Assembly (NCBI GenBank): GCA_030998015.1
Contig: JARWMV010000083.1
Location: 1 to 64,000, forward strand
From: Ceratorhiza oryzae-sativae
Taxonomy: Eukaryota > Basidiomycota > Agaricomycetes > Cantharellales > Ceratobasidiaceae
DNA length: 64,000 nt
Reading direction: 5' to 3'
Shown here: piece after piece, positions 10,723 through 20,189 of the stretch
Layout: every line of letters begins with the position of its first letter
How positions within the stretch are numbered: position 1 is the first letter of the stretch
Made by a program: the position numbers and the translations under genes
The notes under the pieces: model-generated
What the model saw: only the letters and a program-made list of their open reading frames with translations
What the model was told of the DNA's origin: nothing
The model's database searches: none

Positions 10723-13700
10723 ATGGCACCAAGCCACCCTTACACCTGTATCTGCCTTAAACGACAATTCAGCTCTCCAAGGGCACTTACTATGCACAAA
10801 AATGCATGTCCTGTTGTGGCTGAGTGTGATCGCCACCTGTATTCTCCCTACCGGCAACAACCCCAACATAAGAAATTGTATCACCATACCCCAACCTCAC
10901 AAAAAATTGTAGCGTCAAATAAGACTCATAGTTATCCTTGTGAGGATACCCTCATAAGCTCAGCACTGGTGCAACTTATGTTATTTCATTAGCATCTAAG
11001 TTACTGAAACCGCCAGCTGCCAGGATACTAGCAGTGGTGACTGCGTTATCTCCAATGATCCAGGTGACATTGGGGTTCACCATGATGATCTTGGCATTGC
11101 CGCTGCAGTTACAATACCTACCTATCCCATCACTTGCTCTCGTACTCGACGTATGCTCAAAACTCATTGTGACATGTTCGATATCCTTCCCAAAGCTCCA
11201 CCTGTGCTCCTTGAGACCCTTGCACCTGAACCTAATCGGTCTGCTGCTCACACACACTTATGGTTCACTCCTTTCAAAACACTGGTTGACTCTTTTGGCT
11301 GATTTCATACCTATACATCAAGACCGCTAACAATTCCAGACAGTGATGCAGCGCTAGATGATTTCACTGACCTGGATCTTGCCTTCAATACCTCTAACAA
11401 CCCCCTGATAAGTACCTTGCTACGTGATGCAATAGCTCCATGTCCCAACTTGTCTACTTTCTACCTCTTGTGTTGGTTCTGCAAGCGATCAAAAAATTCT
11501 ATGGAGAGCCGGAAAGAGTTGGTGGATGAAGTCTTACTCCAACAATACTTCAATGCTTCCGACTTGGCCAATGTAGATTTGAAGGCTGTGGATAAGGAGC
11601 TTGCTGCGGCAGCATCACATGCTTCGCTGGGCGATGAAATGTTCACTCCAGCTGAGGGTTGCAAGGCAAGATCTGTGCTGGTCCAAGTGCCAACATTGCA
11701 AAAGGGGTTCAACCGAGGCTCGAGGATGGGTCACCGAGTAATGGTTCCAGGTGAGCTAACACAAAATCTCTTTAATTAATTAATTAATTAATTATCCTCT
11801 ATACTAGGTTTGCACTCACGCACAATTCTGAAAGGCATATGTAAGGGATTCACCCAAAACAACACTACCCATTTCCACTACAAACCGTTCACACTCTCAT
11901 GGATACCGCCCAACGAGCCCAAATCAAAAGCACAAACGCTGATGGGCGACATATATAATTCGCTGGCAATGATCGAGGCTCACAAGGAGATACAAAAACT
12001 TAAAATTTCAGACAAGGACTGTACCCTCCCTCAAGTAGTTGCTGTGGCTATGTTTGGATCGGACGCAGTGCAGCTTGGCGCATTCAGCACCAAAAAGGCA
12101 TGGATGATGTATATGTGGCTAGGTAATCTTAGCAAGTACGAGCGCTGCAAGCCAAACTCGGGCTTGTGCTTTGACCTTGCACATATTCCGTCTGTGAGTA
12201 CCAGAATATTTTATCTCTAGATTTATTACTTACATTCAATCCCAGCTACCTGATAGCGTCAAGGACAAGATCAAAAAGCTTAACGGACGCCCACCATCAC
12301 CCAGTCTCCTGACCCACCTTCAGCGCAAGCTTATGCACGCTGTTATGCAGGAACTTCTTGACGCCGATTTCTTGCAAGCTTGGCAGCATGGAATCGTCAT
12401 CAAATGTGCTGATGGGATAAAGCGACAAGTGTTTCCTCGCATATTTACTTATTCCGCTGACTATCCTGAGAGGCAAGTCAGCGATTTTAACTTCCAAAAT
12501 TTATGAATCATAGTCAAACTAATATATTCCTTTGTAGAGTTTTACTGGCTACAATACGAGACAAGGGTGCATGACCTTGTCCTCGGTGTTTAGTCCCTCT
12601 CAAGCTTGCGCACAAGATGGGTACTTGTTCCGACATGCAAATGAGGACAAAACGTGCAAGGCATGATAACCTCACATGACAGAAACTTGTTCGGTGTGCT
12701 CGAGAGGTTATATATAATCAAAACAAAGCTGTTGATAACACTGAGGTCGAACACCTATTACGTGCAACTTCGCTTGTACCAACTGAGGTATGTCTACATG
12801 CAAGTGCACAAAATTTAATTAATAATCCACCAACTGTCTATCTGTAGAACGCCTTCTTGTAGCAGCTCTTACTGTTTAAATTCGATTTTTTTGGCATGTT
12901 CGTTGTCGATCTTCTCCACGAAATTGAACTAGGGGTTTGGAAATTGCTCCTAATGCATCTCCTTCGAATCGTCTACGGCCGCGGGAGCAACACCGTAGCT
13001 GAGTTTAACCACAGGTATGTTCCAACAGCCCTTACACATGCGCAATTAACAATACATTCAGATTTCGGCAAGTTCCAACGTTTTCGAATTCAACCATCCA
13101 GAAGTTTAGTGAAGATGTTACCAGCCTAAAGCGCCTGGCTGCAAGAGATTTTGAGGATATCCTACAAGTGAGCTTAATATACTAATTCATGTTACTGTAT
13201 CCTAAATTTCTCTGGATCTTCTTTAGTGCTGCATGCCCGTCTTCAAAGGACTTTTACCCAACGCCATTGATTCTCAAGTTCAACGTCTCCTTTTCACGCT
13301 CTCTTATTGGCATGGTCTAGCTAAACTCCGCCAGCACACCACTGCAACGCTCAAAACCCTTTCCGAGGCGACTATCCGATTGGGGAATGAACTACGAGCC
13401 TTCCAGGAAGCTACAAACAATATGGAAGTGTTTGAAACACCTCGGGAATATAGTGCACGACAGCACAAGGCATCTGCAAAAGCACAACGCCAGCAAGCGT
13501 CAGCCAACATGCCAGCCCAAACAGCACGAAAACTCTGCAAACTAAACTTGAATACACCCAAGTTCCATATGGTTGGGCATTACGTGGCTGTAATTGCTCA
13601 TTTTGGAACAACTGATTCTTTTTCAACTCAAACAGTGAGCTATACTATTCAAATCCAGCCGCATTAGCGTTATCTAAACTCTCATAATTTCTAGACCAAG

Positions 13701-13799
13701 CTACAGCATCGGAAAATAAAAGCCCAATGGTTCCGAACAAATATGCGGGACGCCATATTCCAGATGACAAAGATTGGCGATATCGGTGATGCACTAGAC
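10723..13799 (+). pseudogene. Large transposase-like gene, segment 1 (interrupted by insertions)
   Basis: First part of a multi-exon gene of a family very common in Agaricomycete genomes and related in style to CACTA/Tnp2 transposases. ATG at 10723 opens an N-terminal Cys/His motif (CICLKRQF...LTMHKNAC). Later exons carry LFK...VDLLHEIELGVWK (about 12900-12960), the family's hallmark, and a CPCPRCLVP metal-binding-like block (about 12575). Stops lie at 11300-11302 (TGA), 12572-12574 (TGA) and 12860-12862 (TAG), so the gene is dead. Introns fit at 11752-11808 and 12195-12245 approximately. The frame reaches GDIGDALD at 13799 and continues at 19330, after the inserted element. Family naming is by recollection of conserved segments. 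Confidence 0.65.
13792..13799. other. 8-bp target site duplication, left copy
   Basis: CACTAGAC immediately precedes the left terminal inverted repeat and recurs exactly after the right one (19322-19329). Confidence 0.9.
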
Positions 13800-13975
13800 T
13801 AGACTCCTTCCCAGTCTTGTTCTTGCACGTCACGTGCTTTTCTTAAACTTATGTGAGCACGGCGTGCTCGAACGACTGGCACCACTCTTCGGCGCTTAGT
13901 TTTGTTTGGCCGATCTGAGCCCCTCTCCGTCACTCCTTCGTGATCCATCGAGTCACATTCGCACGCTTCACGTGA
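13800..13975 (+). repeat. Left 176-bp terminal inverted repeat
   Basis: Starts TAGACTCCTTCCCAG and ends CGCTTCACGTGA. The reverse complement is at 19146-19321, with one mismatch seen (TTCTTGC against TTCTCGC). It contains a perfect palindrome GAGCAC-GGC-GTGCTC and a CACGTCACGTG motif that could bind a protein. It lies directly upstream of the DUF6589 gene and probably supplies its promoter. Confidence 0.92.
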
Positions 13976-14007
13976 CGGGCCTCCTATCTCCTTTTCCGCC
14001 ACTTGTT

Positions 14008-16731
14008 ATGATCCTCAGAGAACAGCTAGACGTCTTTGCTAGAATACTTCAAAACGATGATATATCATTATTTGACTTGATACATGCATATATTGCTGAG
14101 CCCGAGCCAACCGAGGCGATTTTTGCACCACAACAACAAATTTGCAGCCCTCCGGCACTAAATGCACTTATATGTACCCTCCTGAACGCACCTCAAACCG
14201 CCCCCACCATTAATCGCATCGCTCACAACATCGCCCTTCGTACCTATGCATGCGAACTGGGCTCGCTACTTCTACCCGCTGCCGGGTTCCACTTCAATGT
14301 GGCGCATGCGAAGCCCTCGCAGTTCTCTGAATTTTCAAGCATGAAAATGGCAAGCACCTTTGAAGAGCGCTGCCCGTCTGTATGGAGACTATTTGGAACG
14401 CTTCTAAACGTTGTGGCGATTCAGAGGGAGGCCGCCTCAGCCAACGAACAGGGCGACTACTTGACGGAGATTACATACCGTCATCGGGCCGACAAACCCT
14501 CCCTCCCAATGCCGGAGCTGTCTGCTGCCGATGTAGCGTCGGATGTGGGTGCCGATATGCCAGATGAGGACTGGGGGATGCATATAGATGACGATCTACT
14601 CGAAGACGAGCTCGAGGCTTCGGAATCGAATGGAGTTGGCCAAGGGCAGTCTGGCGATGTTCAGAGTGTACAAACGGGCGCGCCTTGGCAGAAGAACAAG
14701 GGAAAGGCGTTACGGAAACAGATAGAGCGGACATATGTGGTGAGTCTTATTTAAAGAATATAATAAAATTTGTACTGACCAGTCTGAATACAGCGGCGCC
14801 TCGCTCTGTTCAGCATCTGCATGAACAATAGCAATGCGCGTTGTAATAGCCTACAGGCGATTATTGGCATGTTTGCTCACACCGAGAATACCTCCGAGAG
14901 AACAATCGAGTTCCTCTCACATGCAGGCTTGAGCGTGGCGCCAACGTCAATAAATCGGATGGTCGACCAAATGTCCAAAGAGGCACGCAAATCGCTGAAA
15001 AGCGAGCTGGCAGGTCTAGTTTCGGCGATTGGGCTAGATAACCTCGAGGCTCGATTTGATACAGAACAACCCACAGCCGAAAACCCAGGCCAACTGGTTA
15101 GCATGGCCTCAGCCGCATTCTTCCCGCTTCGGCCTGGGACGATGAAGGAGGACTTACGGGTGTGCGAAGAGTTATGGGCACGCTCGGAATTTAACCCGTA
15201 TCGCTCATTGCCACCCGTAGTATTCTCGCATGACCGATTGATGTCGATGATTGCAAAGACGTCGTTCGTGTCGGACGATGAGAAGAGCATCCACTCATTA
15301 TTTGCCTGGCATGTCCGCGATATTTTACTGAGCGAGGACCTGGAAACAATACCAGCGGACCTGAAAAAAATATTTCGCCAGGAATGTTTGGGCTTACCGG
15401 CTCAACGAAGCTGGATCCCTTGCACAAAAACGACGCAGAAGCCTATACCCACAATGGACATTAGCCTATCGACGACAGATGGCAACGCTAGGGCGATGAA
15501 CAAAATACTTGAGCGGGGAGGCGCAATTAAAGAACAACTGAAGGCCTACATTATACTTATGCATGCCGATTTGGGGACGGTCGAAAAATTCTTGAGCCTC
15601 CAAGAAAGTCGAGCAATCGAGGACGAAGCGTGGGACCGCCTCCAGTTTGTTGTTTCCCTACCCGGGTGGTTTCATATTCGTATGGCCCTGGCCGACGCCA
15701 TGCATCGACTATGGATCCATCCTGAGAGGTCTCGCGCCGGCCATCCAACTCACCCACACTCCCTATTCCACCTTTGTACACTCTTACGGCCTAGAGAGAT
15801 AGGGAAAATCAGTACCAATCCAGGGTTTCGACGAACTCACAGCCTAATACAGCACCTGGCACTTGCGACAATCGCTGACGGCTGGCGATTGACGGTCAGG
15901 AGGATATACGGCGTCGACCTAAAGGATTGGAGACCGACATGGGAGCAAGTGGTCCACGTTTCTCGTCAGGTAGTCAGCGAGCACGTTGCTGCTTTATCGT
16001 ATCGCCCTGCCCATTGCTCCGGAACCAGCGGCGATATGGTCCATGACCAAGTCCGACTGTTTAATCAAAATGCGCTACTCTACCTCAGCGTCACGCGAGC
16101 TGCTCGATACGGCGACGTCCGGCGAGTCCGAGACCTTCTCCCTATGTGGGTTTATATCTGGAGACAGACAGGCAAGCATAAGTACGCTCGACACATCACA
16201 CGATTCCTTACATACCTCGACGGCGGGTGGCCTGCCAAGCTATCCAATGTGGTCCAACAAAACTGGCTTGTTAACCCGACTGGAAAAATAGATGGCTTTC
16301 GAGGTGCCGACTGGGTCATCGAGCGCAACAATTACTTCCAAAAGCGCCAGTATTCTGGGTCTGGCTCAAACCGAACACCAGAACACTTGAGGAAAGAATC
16401 AGTATTGATCGAGGAGTATCAAACCGTGCACAGAATTATAGAGAAGAATTTTTATTTAACGCCACGGACTATACTACATCCGCCACCTGTGATGAAAACA
16501 AGTCTAGCAATTGTTAGGAGATATCTAGAGGGCGAAAAAATGGGCTCACATCAAGCAGGCCGAGTATTCTCTTCCCCTCCGGTCAATGCATTTGCAGCTG
16601 GTGTTGAAGAAGCGACCAAGGAGGCAGGGAGTCTATGGTGGGCAACGGAGGAGGAACCTAGGATGGAGGAGGAAGGGGTAGATGGTGATAATGAGGGGAT
16701 ACAACTTGGATATTTGGCAGTCGAGGAATAG
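14008..16731 (+). CDS. DUF6589 protein, putative transposase of the element
   Basis: Two exons (14008-14739 and 14794-16731, joined in phase by a 54-nt GT-AG intron) give 889 residues with no internal stop. The second exon matches the fungal DUF6589 family: an MDISLSTTDGN segment (Asp about residue 466), ILMHADLGTVEKF (Asp about 503), the PGWFHIRMALADAMHRLW block (about 535-550), RPREIGKI...PGFRRTH, and NWLVNPTGK near the C-terminus. The spaced conserved Asp residues after strand-like segments suggest an RNase H-like DDE nuclease, but that is my inference; the family has no proven activity that I know of. The ATG lies 33 bp inside the terminal repeat. It is the longest intact ORF of the element and so the best transposase candidate. 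The first exon (about 244 residues) is not recognised. Confidence 0.8.
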
Positions 16732-16867
16732 AGGTAGTTGGCGTGGTGATCAAAAATATCAGTGGCCGTCTATCGTAGCTGTTGCAGCGCTTTGATTGCG
16801 GCCAAGGGCGGCCTAATTAAAAATAAATAATTGATATTGTCTATTAAACAACCTCTTATTATACTTA
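16732..16867. other. Gap between convergent 3' ends
   Basis: Short AT-rich spacer between the two convergent genes of the element. Both transcripts probably end here. Confidence 0.4.
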
Positions 16868-19068
16868 CCTCCACCTCTTTCTTCTGCGGGCACTTTCGAA
16901 CTAGTAGGTATTAGCTAGATAATCGATCAGAATAGGTATGGAGACTCACATGTGTGACCTGATATCCCACACCCACTGCAGGTCATAACCTTCTTTGGTT
17001 CAGCGCGAGAGGCACGAGGAGTGCTTTGTGTGGTCGTTGAAGCAGCAAGGTGGGGTCGAGAGGCATCAGGAGGGGGGTAGGAGGTGTGGATGATCTTCAG
17101 CACATCTACAGCATATGGAGCAAAATATAACCACTTGAACTCGCGATCAAAGTCAGAAAGGGTTGGAATCAAGCCACGGCGGGCAAGAGACACAACTCGA
17201 TCGATTTGATTGTCGCCAATGAGGCCGATACCGCCTACAATATGATGTGGACCCCATTGAGCCTCAGCAGCTTTGTCGTGCCAAATACAAAGGGCCTCCT
17301 GAAGACCGTGGTTGACGTCGCTCCAGTTCCCAAAGTCTTTCTCCGGCATTTTTTTCTGTGGGCGGGCTCGAGGGGGAGGCTTGAACTCATCTACAGTAAG
17401 TATAGATTCTGCCAGCAACTTGTTGCATATGTCACAGCATCAGTCAGGCGAGGGCGGCGGAGGACAACATCGCTCGCAACAATACTCTTCATCACCCACT
17501 ATGAATAATGAATCAAGCATGAGATGAATAAAATATATTAAGACCATTGTACTCACCTTGAGGAATATCAGGGTTGTAAAAATGTTGATCGCCGGGCCTG
17601 CAACGACAGCCAGATCCTCGCACCTCAGCATTGATGAACGCATCCAGTACCAGCTCAATTTCAATCTTGTCGCCATCTTGACCCTCCGAGGGCTGAGTGG
17701 TGCAGGGCAGAGTGGTGGAGCCAGTCATGTCGGTAGTGGATGACTCTTCTTGTGCTGGGGCTGCGCCATGATCTTTAGCCTTGGTACGTTGCTTCTTTGA
17801 CAGCTGAGTGGAAGGTTTGGCCTCCTCCACTTTTCGCTTCTTTCCCTTCCCCGTCGATTGGTTCTGTGCTGATGTGGTAGTTTTGTCAAAGTACTTCGGT
17901 TCCACTATCACAATCACAATGCCAGTTCGGCCGTGACCTCGCGCTGCGCGACCAATCCGCTGAAACAAAATACAAAACCATCCCGGTACTTGAAATTGTA
18001 CCACAAGATCTATGTCCGGAATATCTATGCCCTAGAATATATTTGTTCCATTAAGGCTTGCTAAATACGTGAATTTTGCTCACCATTCCCGCCACATCTG
18101 TGCATACAACACCAAATAGTTCCCCCGTCTTAAGCTTTTCCATTGCACACTTGTTAAACCTGCTTGTCATATCTGCATGGACCCAAACTACTCGCTCTTG
18201 GAGCTCAGGGGGAAGTCGAGAGCAAAGAAATCGAGCAGCTCTCTCACAGAGCTTTTTACTGCGCATGAACAACATGAATTTTGGTGGTGGTGGGGAAGTT
18301 GGGGTGAGGCCTGATGGGATGAGGAATGCAATGTCATGGAGGGATTTGAGTGTATGCTTCATTTTTTGGACAACTAGAGCAATATTGCAACAAGTATTTG
18401 ACCACCGGATAACCTTGGCTTTGTGGAGCCCAAGCAACCGTTTGAGTTCAGAGATCATTAAGGGAGTGAGTGTTGCCGAGAGAGCAAGGAATGTGGCGCT
18501 GGATAGCATGGCAGGGAGAAAGCACAGTCGGTGGTAAACAGGCCGAAAATCGCCCCAGTCTAACACACAATGCGCCTCGTCAAACACAACTTGAGTGACA
18601 CAGTTTCGGAACGCCGGTGAGTTCCAAAGATATTTCCAAAAGCGCTCATCCTCATCAATGTATTCAGGGGAGGCAATGACTAGTTGGTATTCCCCACGTG
18701 CGATGTCCTAGCTACACTTGAATAATCACTCTAAACGCTTATACAAGGCGTACCTTGAACAGTTCATCTGAAGTTGTTTCCTTCGTCAAGTTGACAGCTC
18801 GAATTCCGAGTTTTTTTAATGCTGAATGCGATGCATGTTGACCACTGAGCAACTGAAGCAGGCTAATCAAGAGGCAAACACCAGTAGGGTCCCAGATAAA
18901 TGGCATTAAGAACGACAACAATTTCCCCGAGCCTGTAGGGGAAACAAGTACCGAGTGCTGCTGTTGAAGCTGTAGATCGCAGATGCGGATCTGGAATTTG
19001 CACGGTCGGACACCAAAGATAGACTCAGTCTTAATAGCAATTGCATGTGGTGAGACTGGTGCCAACAT
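16868..19068 (-). CDS. RecQ-like ATP-dependent DNA helicase with zinc knuckle (one in-frame TGA)
   Basis: Superfamily 2 helicase of RecQ type, expected to unwind DNA using ATP. Exons fit at 19068-18754, 18707-18084, 18031-17557 and 17498-16950, with a last exon from 16900. Motif I is SPTGSGK, motif II FDEAH, motif III LSATLT, motif V TDVAGM-GIDIPD (across an intron) and motif VI QRIGRAAR. Downstream is a Cys cluster (CRCRPGD ... CCERCC ... CCDIC) like the RecQ zinc-binding domain. At the C-terminus a CCHC knuckle, CSGCGISGHTFRKC, forms only after splicing 16950 to 16900. A TGA at 17440-17442 lies inside the Cys cluster with the same frame open on both sides, so this copy may be inactive or may use read-through or an unseen splice. 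The 3' end is uncertain. Confidence 0.8.
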
Positions 19069-19145
19069 ATTATTGAATAAAGATAAGAAACAAGATAAAT
19101 TAGTCTTTAGAAAAACAACGAAGTGGCGGGAGAGTGAGGATCGAA

Positions 19146-19321
19146 TCACGTGAAGCGTGCGAATGTGACTCGATGGATCACGAAGGAGTGACGGAGAGGG
19201 GCTCAGATCGGCCAAACAAAACTAAGCGCCGAAGAGTGGTGCCAGTCGTTCGAGCACGCCGTGCTCACATAAGTTTAAGAAAAGCACGTGACGTGCGAGA
19301 ACAAGACTGGGAAGGAGTCTA
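19146..19321 (-). repeat. Right 176-bp terminal inverted repeat
   Basis: Inverted copy of 13800-13975, same length with no indel. It lies directly upstream of the helicase gene (ATG at 19068), so the same promoter-like sequence serves both genes. Confidence 0.92.
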
Positions 19322-19329
19322 CACTAGAC
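19322..19329. other. 8-bp target site duplication, right copy
   Basis: CACTAGAC, identical to 13792-13799. Confidence 0.9.
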
Positions 19330-19728
19330 ACGATTCAACGCCGTCTTGACAAGCTGGAGAAATCAGTTTCGAGACCGAACAGCCCACAGATTAACGAGAA
19401 CCCTACGGAAAGCGATCAGCCATACCATATTGGGCAGAGCGATCGAGCAGAGGACGCTGTCAACATACCGCTGTGGGTACAGGCTCGAGGCCACGAGCCG
19501 CCGGTAAAGGTACGTCATTTAACCCACGATTGCAAAAAACCACGAACCCAACGAATCTTTTTTAGTTCTTCATACGATCGCTGAAGCGGCATTTGCTCGC
19601 TCGCATCACCGGAGATCCAGAATTCTCTGAGATCGGCAAACTGACTTTTTTGAACGATCGTATGTATGCGCATGCCACCCTCCGCATCAACTATACGTCA
19701 TATGACGTACGTCGGCAACACGACATAA
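19322..19728 (+). pseudogene. Large transposase-like gene, segment 2
   Basis: Continues segment 1 in frame after the DUF6589-RecQ element (LDTIQRRLDKLEKSV...). A 56-nt GT-AG intron at 19510-19565 joins VK to FFIRSLKRHLLARI. The exon ends in YTSYDVRRQHDI at 19728, where the CACTA-like element inserted. YTxYDxRR is a hallmark of this transposon protein family. Confidence 0.75.
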
Positions 19729-19741
19729 CACTGGAGGAAGC
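19729..19741 (+). repeat. Left terminal inverted repeat of the CACTA-like element
   Basis: CACTGGAGGAAGC, the exact reverse complement of 26590-26602. GC-rich subterminal DNA with short palindromes follows for about 250 bp, as is usual in CACTA elements. Confidence 0.8.
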
Positions 19742-20189
19742 CATCCGCCGGACCTAACCCGGAGCGCTTGCTCCAGCGAACGTTCCAGCAAATTCGGACG
19801 AAACCCCCCGACCGGTCCCGCGTCAAAGTGCCGCACCGGGGCTGGACGGGCAGCCTCGGCAAGGGAAGCCGGGCGGGAGGGCCACGTACCCCGGGCGGAC
19901 TCCATTCCCGGGCGCCTAGAGAAATTCGTTCTTGCTCCGTCCACTCATCCTCCACGGCTCTTCACAGGCCCAGACCAGACCGTCCGGCTCAGCTACGCGA
20001 AGCGATTCCTTACTAGACAGACATGTGTTTATTGTGTATATAGGTGCGATTTGAAATATATGACTTTTATTACACGCCACGACCGGGCTGCCACTTCGAA
20101 CCAACAATAATTGGTTGTGTATCGCTACTCGTTAGAAATAACATGCTCTACTAACACCGTAAAGACTATCTCAGCCTTGGCCATTGTAG
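19742..20189. other. Subterminal region, no gene seen
   Basis: GC-rich at first, with short palindromes such as GGAGC-GCTT-GCTCC near the terminus. It probably holds transposase-binding sites and the transposase promoter. ORFs on both strands here do not look like proteins. Confidence 0.45.

Larger units (their letters stand above)
13800..19321. mobile_element. DNA transposon encoding DUF6589 protein and RecQ-like helicase
   Basis: A 5,522-bp element with 176-bp terminal inverted repeats that differ at one base by eye and with perfect 8-bp flanking duplications (CACTAGAC). It carries two convergent genes, a DUF6589 protein (plus) and a RecQ-like helicase (minus), whose 3' ends meet near 16.8 kb. 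Each gene starts just inside a repeat. The insertion splits a transposon gene, and removing the element plus one duplication restores that frame as ALD-TIQRRLDKLEK. The near-identity of the repeats means the insertion is recent. I do not recognise a described superfamily with this gene pair. 8-bp duplications occur in hAT and in Kyakuja/Dileera/Zisupton elements. Confidence 0.9.

Noticed and set aside
13799..14002. Small ORF in the left terminal repeat and its twin at 19134-19349
   Set aside because: Both are the same non-coding terminal repeat read on opposite strands; the open frame reads outward, away from the element genes.
19687..19955. Overlapping GC-rich minus-strand ORFs
   Set aside because: They lie on the CACTA terminus and subterminal repeats; composition alone keeps the frames open.
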